Notes: generated by a model not told the origin, from the letters alone. A stretch of DNA of 64,000 nucleotides from a bacterium (GCA_030425045.1 JAUHVL010000015.1:1-64000); one strand, 5' to 3'. Counted from the stretch's first letter, positions 10,910 through 19,098 are shown. Made by a program: numbers and translations.

Positions 10910-12058
10910 TTGAGAAATATAGTTTTGTTTCTCACTTCATTCATCATATCGACAAGCTGTTTCAGTTATCCACAATATATTGGCCATGGTTATAATTCTT
11001 GTATTACTTGCCATTATAACCCCGAAGGAAATGGCCCATTGAATGATTATGGGCGTGCCATTGGTGCTACAGCCATTGCTGCTAGGTGGTTTCATGATGA
11101 AAATATTACGGAAGAAGAGTTAGGTAAGAAGTCAGGCTTTTTTGGTTTTGAGCCATTTAATACATGGCTTAGGCCGTCTCTTGATTACCGCGGTTTAATG
11201 ATTAAACGTGACTTCAATGAAAAAACGGAAGAAACTGAGTGGATCAATATGATGGCCGACCTCAATGTGGTGATTAAGTTTGATCCAGCAGCTCGTTACT
11301 TTACAAGTGTCACTTTTGGTTATGCCCCAACTCCTTCAGTTTATGAGAAATCTAATACTCCTGTTGATCAGTATCGATGGCATGAAGCTTATTTTGGTAT
11401 GCGGCCTTTCGAAGGGTTTGGAGCTTACCTCGGTTTGATGGATAAAGTTTATGGTATAAGAATTGCGGAGCATTCCAGTTATTCACGCTCGGTGACGAAC
11501 CTTTCGCATAATGACCAGTCTCACGGACTACAGCTTCACTATACAAACGAGTTCGTTGAGCTGACGGGTGGTTATTTCTTGGGGAATCTCGCTCAAAAAG
11601 AGCGCTTGAGACAGAAAGGCTTTTCTGGAAAAGCGGAATATAAAGTAAATTATAAAAACTCTGTGGGAGTTTCTGTTTTAAAATCTAATAATAAATTTTT
11701 GGATATGTATATGGCAGCTTTTCACTACAAAACGGCCGTTGGAAAGGGCTCTGCTTTTATGGCCGAATACGGAAAGGTCGTAAAAGAGTCTATTTCAGAA
11801 AAAACAGAAACAAGCCAAGTTTATGGTCTCGGTCAGGTTTACCTTCAAGGAACCAGGGGATTATTTTTGATCAACTCAATTGAATATCTCAAAGATGATA
11901 CGGGAGATTTTAGAATTCGTTATGGACCTGGACTTCAAGTATTTCCAGCTCGTAGCTTTGAGTTTCGTTTTGAGCTCTATAATGCAAGAAGTTTTAGTGA
12001 TACGGGAAGTACCAGAGATACATGGGATCTTCTAGGGCAAACACACTTATGGTTTTAA
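10910..12058 (+). CDS. Secreted protein with N-terminal CxxCH haem site fused to a beta-barrel-like domain
   Basis: A signal peptide (MRNIVLFLTSFIIST, cleavage near CFSYP) is followed within about 30 residues by CITCHYNPEG, a c-type haem site, and NDYGRAIGA. Residues 90-382 alternate strands and turns rich in aromatic residues (FGYAPTPSV, YGLGQVYLQG, FRFELYNARSF) and end in HLWF, the terminal aromatic of an outer-membrane barrel. The order haem then barrel suggests a self-contained porin-cytochrome-like protein, which is my inference. The start is TTG 10910 with GGGG 6-7 nt upstream; there is no in-frame ATG nearby. The next gene starts inside its last ten bases, so both are translationally coupled. 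Confidence 0.8.
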   Translation: MRNIVLFLTSFIISTSCFSYPQYIGHGYNSCITCHYNPEGNGPLNDYGRAIGATAIAARWFHDENITEEELGKKSGFFGFEPFNTWLRPSLDYRGLMIKRDFNEKTEETEWINMMADLNVVIKFDPAARYFTSVTFGYAPTPSVYEKSNTPVDQYRWHEAYFGMRPFEGFGAYLGLMDKVYGIRIAEHSSYSRSVTNLSHNDQSHGLQLHYTNEFVELTGGYFLGNLAQKERLRQKGFSGKAEYKVNYKNSVGVSVLKSNNKFLDMYMAAFHYKTAVGKGSAFMAEYGKVVKESISEKTETSQVYGLGQVYLQGTRGLFLINSIEYLKDDTGDFRIRYGPGLQVFPARSFEFRFELYNARSFSDTGSTRDTWDLLGQTHLWF

Positions 12059-13071
12059 AACTATTTTTCATATTTATGATTGCTTTTAATGTCTTTACTC
12101 GAGCTGAAGATGACATTAATCGAAAGCGTTTACTTTTCGAAGTTTCTAATATTGATAACGATAGGGAATTTCTCAGTAATATCAAAGACTATGAATATAA
12201 AGCATTACTACTAGAAAAATCTGGTGATATTGATGCGGCTGCAAAGATTTATAAAAAGATATTGAGTAAGAAGTATGGTCGTTATAATAAATTAATTTTA
12301 AAATCTCATAAAGATTTTTCAGACCTTGAGGAAAAAATTCCTGAACTTAAGAAAATAAAATATTACTACACCCGTTTAGGAAATCTTTATATTGTAAAAT
12401 ATGAGCAAATTGATAGCGATAAGAATTCTTTTCAGGCCACTAGAATTAAAAAAAGAGTGAAGCTATTTGTTAAAGTACTTAACAGGCTAGGGGCCGAAGA
12501 AACAGCAGAGTCACTAGCTGACCGCTTAGAAGAAAAAGATGAATTAATAAAATCCTATCGGATAAAATCTAACCTCTATCCCTTTTTAAGTTATATTTCT
12601 TGGCAGGACTTTATCATTATCAAAAGAAGTGACGGTAGTGGGAGTTCTAAAATTTTGAATACCTTCTCTGGTAGTTGTAGTGGAGCAGGATTTCGTTTTA
12701 AAAATGAATATAATGAATATCATTTTGAGTCTTGCTATATTTTTGCTCAATCATCATCGTCACCCTTTGAAGGCCCATTAAGTTACACCCAAAAAAATGT
12801 TAACACTCAGGGATTATATGGTGGCTTTGGTTATATGAATCACTCACTCCTCGATTCATTATCTTTTGGCGGTCAGATTAATTACCTCTTTCGGTCGGGA
12901 GACTGGGACACACCAACCACTACGACATTAGAGGATACGAGCTATTTACGTTTTGGCGCGTCCTTAAGAACAACGTTCTTTTTGGGAAGTTACGGACTTA
13001 CTATGTCCATGGGAAAAATTCTTGATAATAAGTCGTCTCTGTTTTTAATCTCTTCTCAGTATCACTTTTAG
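12049..13071 (+). CDS. Envelope protein: helical-repeat N-terminus, barrel-like C-terminus
   Basis: ATG 12049 lies within the end of the preceding gene (10-nt overlap) and gives a clean signal peptide MVLKLFFIFMIAFNVF ending near TRAEDD; a longer in-frame start at 12022 adds polar residues. Residues 35-180 look like TPR-type helices (LLEKSGDIDAAAKIYKKIL). Residues 190-340 are strand-rich with many Gly/Ser/aromatics (YGGFGYMNHSLL, YGLTMSMGKIL) and end in SQYHF, consistent with a small outer-membrane barrel. Its coupling to the haem-barrel gene suggests the two products act together in the outer membrane. No known family is recognised. Confidence 0.72.
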   Translation: MVLKLFFIFMIAFNVFTRAEDDINRKRLLFEVSNIDNDREFLSNIKDYEYKALLLEKSGDIDAAAKIYKKILSKKYGRYNKLILKSHKDFSDLEEKIPELKKIKYYYTRLGNLYIVKYEQIDSDKNSFQATRIKKRVKLFVKVLNRLGAEETAESLADRLEEKDELIKSYRIKSNLYPFLSYISWQDFIIIKRSDGSGSSKILNTFSGSCSGAGFRFKNEYNEYHFESCYIFAQSSSSPFEGPLSYTQKNVNTQGLYGGFGYMNHSLLDSLSFGGQINYLFRSGDWDTPTTTTLEDTSYLRFGASLRTTFFLGSYGLTMSMGKILDNKSSLFLISSQYHF

Positions 13072-13556
13072 TTTATGGGTATTTTTGCTGTCACCATAAC
13101 TTTATCAGTGACTCCAACTCCCATATAGTTGATGCTTTGAAATTTAAAATCTTTAAGTGAAAGAGGAAACTTTGTCATCATCATATTGCTTCCAGCTTTT
13201 TTATATTTAAATTTGATTTTTTTGCTTATTCCTTTAATTTTGATTGTCCCGACTCCTATGCCTTTTTTCGCTTTAATATTTGTCACCGTTATATAGGGAA
13301 ATTTTTTATACTCTAACTTCTCTTTACTATGTTTATCTCTTAAATCCATACCTGTTTTAAGTGTTTTGACTTTTGCCGATAGCTTTTTGGCTTGAATGAC
13401 ACCATTAATATTTTTCAATTCACCTTTGACATCTTTGAACTCCATATTGAATGATCCTGCAGGAGAGAGCTTAACTTTTACTGATATTTTACCTGCAGCA
13501 TATAAAAAACTACTCAAAGAAAAAATCAGAGTCATGAAAGTTAATTTTTTAAACAT
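13068..13556 (-). CDS. YceI-like secreted lipid-binding protein
   Basis: A signal peptide (MFKKLTFMTLIFSLSSFLYA) precedes a YceI-like lipocalin-type fold: KLSPAGSFNMEFKDVKGEL, the family hallmark LRDKHSKEKLEYKKFP, VTNIKAKKG and GTIKIKGISKKIKFKYK. Characterised YceI proteins bind isoprenoid lipids such as polyprenyl phosphates or ubiquinone, often beside cytochromes. AAGGAT lies about 5 nt before ATG 13556. Its stop overlaps the convergent gene's stop by 4 nt (TTAG). A diverged paralogue is encoded at 14044. Confidence 0.8.
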   Translation of the reverse strand: MFKKLTFMTLIFSLSSFLYAAGKISVKVKLSPAGSFNMEFKDVKGELKNINGVIQAKKLSAKVKTLKTGMDLRDKHSKEKLEYKKFPYITVTNIKAKKGIGVGTIKIKGISKKIKFKYKKAGSNMMMTKFPLSLKDFKFQSINYMGVGVTDKVMVTAKIPIN

Positions 13557-13640
13557 TTTTTATCCTTTTCTATTAATCTTTTATAATTTTAATGCAAAAA
13601 TTAATTATTCATAAGGAAGAATTATTTTATTATCTGGAGT

Positions 13641-14060
13641 GTGTTTATCAGGTATTTGTATGTATTTTTTATATTCATTTTAATTTCATGCGGTAAAGAA
13701 AAATCAGAAGTTGAGTTTCAAGAGTTTGATAAAGAAAAGCTGGTTTCTGTTATTAACAATTATTCTTCTGAAGATGGCGGTAATAAGGAACTCGATAAAA
13801 TTATTTATAATGAAGATAAAGGAATTTATTTCAGTCTATTTAAAGATAATATTATGACCTACGAACTCGTGGGTCTAGGTGTTGGTAAAGGTATCTGGGA
13901 ATTGACTGATACGTCCCTAATAATTAAAGCAGATACCGGCTTATTTGATATGATTATAGATATTAAAGAGAAAGGAACAGAAGGACTTCATTTTTTCTAT
14001 CGAGACCGTTTTGGTTCTCAGGTTGTGAAGGTAAATATAAAAAATGAACAATCTCTTTAA
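13641..14060 (+). CDS. Small lipoprotein heading a YceI/cytochrome operon
   Basis: A signal peptide (RYLYVFFIFILIS) ends in a lipobox LISC. The mature 120 residues are acidic, with a beta-rich middle (LVGLGVGKGIWELTDTSLII) and no recognised domain. The frame opens at GTG 13641 with GGAG only 1 nt away, so a slightly later start (TTG within RYL) is possible. It overlaps the next gene by 17 nt, which points to an operon with the YceI-like and CxxCH genes. Confidence 0.7.
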   Translation: MFIRYLYVFFIFILISCGKEKSEVEFQEFDKEKLVSVINNYSSEDGGNKELDKIIYNEDKGIYFSLFKDNIMTYELVGLGVGKGIWELTDTSLIIKADTGLFDMIIDIKEKGTEGLHFFYRDRFGSQVVKVNIKNEQSL

Positions 14061-14559
14061 GTTTTTAATTTTAACTTTTTTCTTTGTATGTGTTTCCGTT
14101 CACTCTGGAGAAGTTGAAGTGATCGCCAGGCTTAGCCCTGCCGGAACGATCGAAATAAAATCTGATAAATTGCTGGGGCAATTAATTGTCAATAAAAGAT
14201 CTTATCGAGCGAGCAAACTATTTTTAGATGTTAGTACTCTTGATAGTGGAGTTGAGCTACGAGATCAGCATATTCATAAATATCTAAACAATAATGGAAC
14301 ATCTCAAGTCTCACTGGAAAATATTAAGATAGATAGAATGAAACAAACGGGAACAGGAAGGCTTCATATCAACGGAGTTAAAAGAAAAATTAATTTTAAA
14401 GTTGAGAAAAAAGAGAATTTTTTGTTTACAAGTTTTAACATTAATAAAAAAGATTATAACTTGCCAAAAGCAAGCTATATGGGAATTTCAGTTAGGCCAG
14501 AATTAGAGTTAAAGATAAAAATTTTTCCAAAAGATATTACGAAGGAAACGAGTTTATGA
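14044..14559 (+). CDS. Second YceI-like secreted protein, diverged
   Basis: A signal peptide (MNNLFKFLILTFFFVCVSVHS) is followed by ARLSPAGTIEIKSDKLLGQL, LRDQHIHKYLNN and TGTGRLHINGVKRKINFKV, the same order of blocks as the YceI-like protein at 13068. The otherwise conserved region after LRDxH is altered (no Pro before the strand). It probably binds a lipid or quinone in the periplasm by analogy with YceI. It starts inside the previous gene and overlaps the next by the 4-nt ATGA, so the three are co-translated. Confidence 0.72.
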   Translation: MNNLFKFLILTFFFVCVSVHSGEVEVIARLSPAGTIEIKSDKLLGQLIVNKRSYRASKLFLDVSTLDSGVELRDQHIHKYLNNNGTSQVSLENIKIDRMKQTGTGRLHINGVKRKINFKVEKKENFLFTSFNINKKDYNLPKASYMGISVRPELELKIKIFPKDITKETSL

Positions 14560-14927
14560 AAGTGCTAATAGGGCTTTTTCTCTTGGTTTTATTTTCTTGT
14601 GGCCAGGATTTTAACTCGAATACATTTGATGAATCTCGGTATGCGTCAAACATTTCTGCTAATACAGCAGAGGGACAGAGATTTCTTGCGGCTTATAATT
14701 TGATTGATTCGAAATGTACCAGTTGTCATCTCGGATACCATAACTCTTATTCAGGATACACAACAACAGATGATTGGATTAATAATGGTCTAATTGTTGC
14801 TGGTGATTTTGCTAGTTCAACCTTAAGGAATACCTTAAAGAACTATGGGGGGGATATGCCTCTTCAGGGAAGCCAGTTTTCTGATGCAGAGATAGAGATT
14901 TTACAAGATTGGATAGATAACCTGTAG
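14556..14927 (+). CDS. Single-CxxCH cytochrome-c-like lipoprotein
   Basis: A short signal peptide (MKVLIGLFLLVLFSC) carries a clear lipobox. Residues 50-123 form one module: CTSCHLGYHNSYSGY, WINNGLIVAG, a DMPL segment with a possible Met haem ligand, and a final ILQDWIDNL helix. This is the same module seen twice in the lipoprotein at 9557. It most likely serves as a small outer-membrane-anchored electron carrier next to the YceI-like protein. Translation is coupled by the ATGA overlap. After the stop there is no T-run terminator, only weak hairpins before the next operon. Confidence 0.82.
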   Translation: MKVLIGLFLLVLFSCGQDFNSNTFDESRYASNISANTAEGQRFLAAYNLIDSKCTSCHLGYHNSYSGYTTTDDWINNGLIVAGDFASSTLRNTLKNYGGDMPLQGSQFSDAEIEILQDWIDNL

Positions 14928-14997
14928 TGCGTCGCATTTCTATCTAAGACGCGAAAAGATGCTATAAAAAGCATAACTTCCGAAGTATAAACATTCC

Positions 14998-16431
14998 GTG
15001 TTATTTTCAAAAAGAGATAAAATTACAGAAAGTTATGACGTTGTTGTTATTGGCAGTGGTCTCGCAGGTATGACGGCCGCCAATATGATTGGTCGTAGTG
15101 GAAGAAAAGTACTTCTTTTAGAGGCCCATAATAAACTAGGCGGTCTGGCCACTTGGTTTAAGAGAAAAGGTGGGCATGTTTTTGATATCTCTCTACATGG
15201 TTTTCCCGCCGGTATGATAAAGACTTGTCGAAAGTATTGGAGTAAAGACATTGCCAATAAAATTGAACAAGTTAAAAGAGTTCGGTTTTTAAATCCTCAA
15301 TATGAATTAGAGTCAGATTTTACAAAAGAGGATTTTTCAAAAATCCTCGTTGAGCATTTTAACGTTAAGGAAGAAACAGTAGCAGCTTTTTTTGATGAGC
15401 TCGCTAATATGAATTACTACGACCCTCCTGAAATGAATAATGGTCAGCTCTTTGAAAAGTACTTTCCTGGTCGTAATGATATCACTCGATTTTTACTTGA
15501 GCCTATCGTCTATGCCAATGGTTCGAACCTTGAAGATCCTGCAATTTCCTACGGCATCGTGTTTTCTAATTTTATGAGTAAAGGGGTTTATATCTTTCGT
15601 GGTGGCACAGACATGATGATCTCAATGATGAAAGAAGAGTTACTCAAAAACAATGTTGATATTAGACTTCACTCTGAAGTTGACGAGATTTTATTAGATG
15701 ATGAAAAAATCGTAATGGCCGTAAGAGTTGGTGACGAAGTTATTAAAACAAGATCAGTGGTCTCAAATGCCAATATTAAAAAGACTATCTTTGATCTTGT
15801 CGGTGAAACAAACTTTGATGAGCAATTTATTAATGAGGCAAAAAAAGTAAGGCTCAATACTTCTAGTTGTCAGGTTTTTATGGGGTTAAAAGAGGGAGAG
15901 TCGATTCCAGATATTGGTGAGCTTATTTTTTGTTCAGATGATGAAGAGTTTTCTACAGATAAAATTTTATCAACTGATGTGAAAAGCCAAACATTTAGTG
16001 TTTATTATCCTGATATGAGACCTCATCTTGGCAATCGTTATGCGATCGTTTCGTCATCTAATGCTAGATACGAAGACTGGTTTAATCTTTCAAAAGAAGA
16101 ATACAAAAAGAGAAAAGATTTTTTAATTCAAAGAGCTCTCACGGCACTAGACAAAATTCTACCAGGGATTGAGTCGAAAATTGACCATATAGAAGCTTCA
16201 ACTCCTCTTACTGTTGAGAAGTATACACATCACTTACAAGGTTCTAGCTTCGGAACAAAGTTTGAAGGTTTACCAATCAGTATGAATTTGCATAAACAAG
16301 TTCCCGGTTTATTTCATAGTGGGTCTGTTGGAATTATCATGTCTGGTTGGTTAGGGGCCGCAAATTATGGGGTTATTCAATCACATGAAGTTGAAAATTA
16401 TTTATTTAATTTAGAGAAAAACGAAGGGTAA
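14998..16431 (+). CDS. Phytoene desaturase/carotenoid isomerase-like FAD oxidoreductase
   Basis: The N-terminal dinucleotide motif VVVIGSGLAGMTAANMIG and the EAHNKLGGLATWF block are the CrtI/CrtISO/retinol-saturase type. The C-terminus has LFHSGSVGIIMSGWLGAANYG, matching the second FAD-contact segment of that family. Length 477 fits. These enzymes oxidise, isomerise or saturate polyene chains; here the substrate may be an acyl or polyene chain, because fabG-, fabZ- and fabI-like genes follow within 6 nt or with overlap. Start GTG 14998 has no good Shine-Dalgarno. No other carotenoid gene (crtB, crtE) is in the window. Confidence 0.8.
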   Translation: MLFSKRDKITESYDVVVIGSGLAGMTAANMIGRSGRKVLLLEAHNKLGGLATWFKRKGGHVFDISLHGFPAGMIKTCRKYWSKDIANKIEQVKRVRFLNPQYELESDFTKEDFSKILVEHFNVKEETVAAFFDELANMNYYDPPEMNNGQLFEKYFPGRNDITRFLLEPIVYANGSNLEDPAISYGIVFSNFMSKGVYIFRGGTDMMISMMKEELLKNNVDIRLHSEVDEILLDDEKIVMAVRVGDEVIKTRSVVSNANIKKTIFDLVGETNFDEQFINEAKKVRLNTSSCQVFMGLKEGESIPDIGELIFCSDDEEFSTDKILSTDVKSQTFSVYYPDMRPHLGNRYAIVSSSNARYEDWFNLSKEEYKKRKDFLIQRALTALDKILPGIESKIDHIEASTPLTVEKYTHHLQGSSFGTKFEGLPISMNLHKQVPGLFHSGSVGIIMSGWLGAANYGVIQSHEVENYLFNLEKNEG

Positions 16432-16436
16432 ATATT

Positions 16437-17168
16437 ATGGATTTTTCAAATCAGGTTGTTGTAGTCACTGGCGGAACAAGAGGTATCGGAGCTGCCATTT
16501 CAAAAGAGTTTATTTCACTTGGAGCAAAAGTCATCGCTACTTACGTTTCTAACGATGATGCTGCAAAGGTTATGCAAGAAGAGTTAGGTGATCGCTTCAC
16601 TGCTAAAAAATTTAATGTGTCATCATCCTCTGCTGTTAATGACTTTTTTGGAGACCTTGAAAGAGAGTTTGAGAAAGTTGACGTTCTGATAAACAACTCT
16701 GGAGTTCGAAAAGATCAAATACTTGCTTCCATGAGTGAAGATGATTGGGATGATGTTTTAAATATTAACTTAAAAGGCTCTTATCTTATGTCCAAAGGGG
16801 CAGTCCTTTTAATGATGAAAAACCGCTACGGGAGAATTGTTAATATTAGTTCAATGAGTGGTGTGCTGGGTCTTGCAGGTCAAGCAAATTACTCTGCTTC
16901 AAAAGCAGGTCAAATGGCCATGGCGAAAGTTCTTTCTAAGGAAGTCGCAAAAAGGGGAATCACTGTTAACACGGTATTACCAGGGTTTATTGAAACAGAA
17001 CTCATTTCAAATTTAGATGATGAGTTAGTTAAAAATTATAAAAAAGAAATCCCTATGAGACGATTTGGTCAGGCAAAAGAAGTTGCTGATGCCGTTGTTT
17101 TTCTGGCATCAGATAAGGCTTCCTATATAACAGGAAGCACCCTTGAAATTAGTGGGGGGTTAGGATGA
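16437..17168 (+). CDS. FabG-like 3-oxoacyl-ACP reductase (SDR)
   Basis: A classical short-chain dehydrogenase of 243 residues. It has the nucleotide motif VVVTGGTRGIGAAIS, the structural NNSG block, catalytic Ser in VNISSMSGV and the YSASKAG active-site Tyr-x3-Lys, then PGFIETEL and a C-terminal YITGSTLEISGG. FabG reduces 3-oxoacyl-ACP with NADPH. It lies 5 nt after the desaturase-like gene and overlaps the dehydratase gene by 4 nt, so it probably acts on the same chain as those enzymes. It may be dedicated to this operon and not housekeeping FabG. Confidence 0.9.
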   Translation: MDFSNQVVVVTGGTRGIGAAISKEFISLGAKVIATYVSNDDAAKVMQEELGDRFTAKKFNVSSSSAVNDFFGDLEREFEKVDVLINNSGVRKDQILASMSEDDWDDVLNINLKGSYLMSKGAVLLMMKNRYGRIVNISSMSGVLGLAGQANYSASKAGQMAMAKVLSKEVAKRGITVNTVLPGFIETELISNLDDELVKNYKKEIPMRRFGQAKEVADAVVFLASDKASYITGSTLEISGGLG

Positions 17169-17587
17169 ATCCTTCTCAAGAAGTCCTTTCAAAAATACCT
17201 CAAAAACCACCTTTTTTATTTGTGGATAATATACTTTCAAAAACGGAAACATCACTTGAGGCGAATTACCATGTCTCTGGAGATGAATACTTTTTTGCAG
17301 GTCACTTTCCAGACAATCCGGTTCTCCCTGCCGTTATTATGCAAGAGTCATTGTTTCAAACAGCAGCACTTCTTCTAGCTCATATCCCTGGGGATGGCGT
17401 AGGAGTTGTTACGCGTGTTAGTGATGGTAAATTTAAAAAAATTGTAAGGCCTGGTGATACATTAAATTTATCTGTTTCTATCGATGAGCAAATTGATAAT
17501 GCTTTTTATATGAAAGGTAGGATAAAAGTTGATGGGAAGGCCGTTGTTGGACTAAGTTTTGTTGTAACGAAAACTCAAAAAGCTTAG
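17165..17587 (+). CDS. FabZ-like 3-hydroxyacyl-ACP dehydratase (hotdog)
   Basis: Residues 8-20 (IPQKPPFLFVDNI) and FFAGHFPDNPVLPAVIMQES match FabZ, with the catalytic His in GHFP and the Glu of MQES aligning with the catalytic Glu. VSDGKFKKIVRPGDTL is the usual RxxxPGD-type block, with Lys in the core. Length 140 is normal. It would dehydrate 3-hydroxyacyl-ACP made by the FabG encoded upstream. The start overlaps the FabG stop by 4 nt (ATGA). Confidence 0.85.
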   Translation: MNPSQEVLSKIPQKPPFLFVDNILSKTETSLEANYHVSGDEYFFAGHFPDNPVLPAVIMQESLFQTAALLLAHIPGDGVGVVTRVSDGKFKKIVRPGDTLNLSVSIDEQIDNAFYMKGRIKVDGKAVVGLSFVVTKTQKA

Positions 17588-17594
17588 GTAAGCG

Positions 17595-18389
17595 ATGAAG
17601 ACACTTCAATTAACAGATAAAACATTTCTAATTACAGGTGTGGCCAATAGAAAAAGTATTGCTTTTTCTGTCGCAAAATCTCTTGAAGAAAGTGGTGCTC
17701 GAGTCATACTGACCTTTCAAAATGACGATATAGCACAAAAAACCTTAAAGCTTTTCCCAGATGTGGATTCCTATATTGTTGATGTTGAAAACCAGGATTC
17801 GATCGATCAATTGAGAGATTCATTAAAAGAAAAAGAAATTGTTCTTGATGGTTTTTTACATTCCATGGCCTATGCAAACTATCTCAACCCAAAGCCTTTT
17901 CATGAAACAAGTTATGAGGATTATGTGCAAGCTGACAGGATCAGCCATTTTTCATTGATTGCACTATCTAATAGCTTAAAAGATATTTTTAATAAAAATG
18001 CATCTGTCGTCACTATGTCTATTTCTAATACCAGAGTGACAAGTTATGGTTATATGGGTCCAATCAAAGCTACGTTAGATGCTTCTGTAAGTTATCTTGC
18101 TAAAAGTTTTAGTGCTTTTTCAAAAGTTAGATTTAATGCTGTTTGTGCGGGACCTTTGAAAACCAGTGCATCCAGTGGAATTCCTGGTTATATCGATAAT
18201 TATCTCTACGCTGAAAAACTGACTCTAAGAAAAGAGGCCTTGAAAACTGAAGAAGTGGCCAATACTGCTCTTTTTCTCTTGTCTCCTCTATCTACTGGTA
18301 TCAATGCGACTGGGATTACCGTTGATGCCGGAATGAGTTGTAATTATTTTGATCAAGATGTGGTGAAGACGACTGTCGATAATTCTTAA
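17595..18389 (+). CDS. Divergent FabI-like enoyl reductase paralogue
   Basis: The N-terminus FLITGVANRKSIAFSVAKSL is the FabI-type variant of the SDR nucleotide motif, and LDGFLHSMAYA matches the FabI HSLA block. Tyr151 and Lys158 keep the Y-x6-K pair of enoyl-ACP reductases. The first conserved Tyr of FabI, ten residues before (Y145 in the paralogue at 52782), is missing here: the segment reads MSISNTRVTSY and is shorter. It would complete the reductive cycle after the FabG and FabZ of this operon. Loss of the Tyr and weak matching elsewhere suggest a changed substrate or reduced activity. Ends in a 4-nt TTAA stop overlap with the convergent gene. Confidence 0.8.
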   Translation: MKTLQLTDKTFLITGVANRKSIAFSVAKSLEESGARVILTFQNDDIAQKTLKLFPDVDSYIVDVENQDSIDQLRDSLKEKEIVLDGFLHSMAYANYLNPKPFHETSYEDYVQADRISHFSLIALSNSLKDIFNKNASVVTMSISNTRVTSYGYMGPIKATLDASVSYLAKSFSAFSKVRFNAVCAGPLKTSASSGIPGYIDNYLYAEKLTLRKEALKTEEVANTALFLLSPLSTGINATGITVDAGMSCNYFDQDVVKTTVDNS

Positions 18390-19069
18390 CTAGCTTTTTT
18401 ATAATCGATATTTTTTATAATAAGATCCGAATCATTATTGATACTAGGTTTTGTCAGTTTTTTTACAATGAGACCGTTTTCCGCTTTTCTAATAATGGGG
18501 AGAACCTGAAATTTTTTATTATGGTCTCTTTTCACAAGGTGGGTGGCCAATTGGTTCCATATCCCTTGATTTTCAGATGCGATTAAAATGGTTTGATGTG
18601 AAGTGAGTGATTGAATTTCGAGGGCCTTGATAAAGAGATTGAGGTTCTCTTTTGTTAAAAACTTTTCAGGGGAGTGATAAAAATAATAAGGTCCGGATCT
18701 AAAAAATGATTTCACCAATGAAGCTATTTTTACTGATTCTTTATCTTTTGTTTCTTTCTCTGACTGATCAACTTTTTTATAGAGTTCTGTTAGATAATAG
18801 TTCCCGAAGTTTTCAAGTATCTGTTCAATTTCAAAATTGCTAAAACTATCTATATCAGTCTTATCAGAGGAAAGTTCAATATTTTCTTTTAAGCTTAAGT
18901 TACCAAGTAGGCTTCCTTCTGAGTCGATATAAGAAAATTTTAATACCGGAACTTTGTAATTAAATTTTACAAAATTTGTTAGAAGTTTTAACTGACAAAA
19001 ATTGACGGTTTTTTCTTCTAGTGGGAAATAGAATATTTGAGTCGTGTTTAACTTCTTTCCGTTATCCAT
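18386..19069 (-). CDS. Degenerate ABC-ATPase-like protein, no Walker A
   Basis: A 227-residue soluble protein. EGSLLGNLSLKENIEL resembles the segment after the Q-loop of ABC ATPases of the Mla/Ttg2 type (LLSNLSVxxNIxLP). Further on, KIASLVKSFFRSGPYYFYH sits where the helix and Walker B strand would be, and SHQTILIASEN matches the H-loop strand, but the catalytic Asp/Glu and His are not there. No Walker A and no LSGGQ signature are visible. It may be a non-hydrolysing NBD-like regulator. The alternative is a chance resemblance in an unknown family. Single gene, divergent from the MnmA-like gene. Confidence 0.5.
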   Translation of the reverse strand: MDNGKKLNTTQIFYFPLEEKTVNFCQLKLLTNFVKFNYKVPVLKFSYIDSEGSLLGNLSLKENIELSSDKTDIDSFSNFEIEQILENFGNYYLTELYKKVDQSEKETKDKESVKIASLVKSFFRSGPYYFYHSPEKFLTKENLNLFIKALEIQSLTSHQTILIASENQGIWNQLATHLVKRDHNKKFQVLPIIRKAENGLIVKKLTKPSINNDSDLIIKNIDYKKAS

Positions 19070-19098
19070 ATTTATCTTTCGGTTTATAGTTAATAGTT

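Noticed and set aside
10888-10914. Nine-codon upstream frame (MHKFWGNR) ending in TTGA at the start of the haem-barrel gene
   Set aside because: No ribosome site before its ATG and no attenuator structure; likely chance.
12022-12048. Earlier in-frame start for the gene at 12049
   Set aside because: It would place a polar segment before an otherwise clean signal peptide and enlarge the overlap with the upstream gene.
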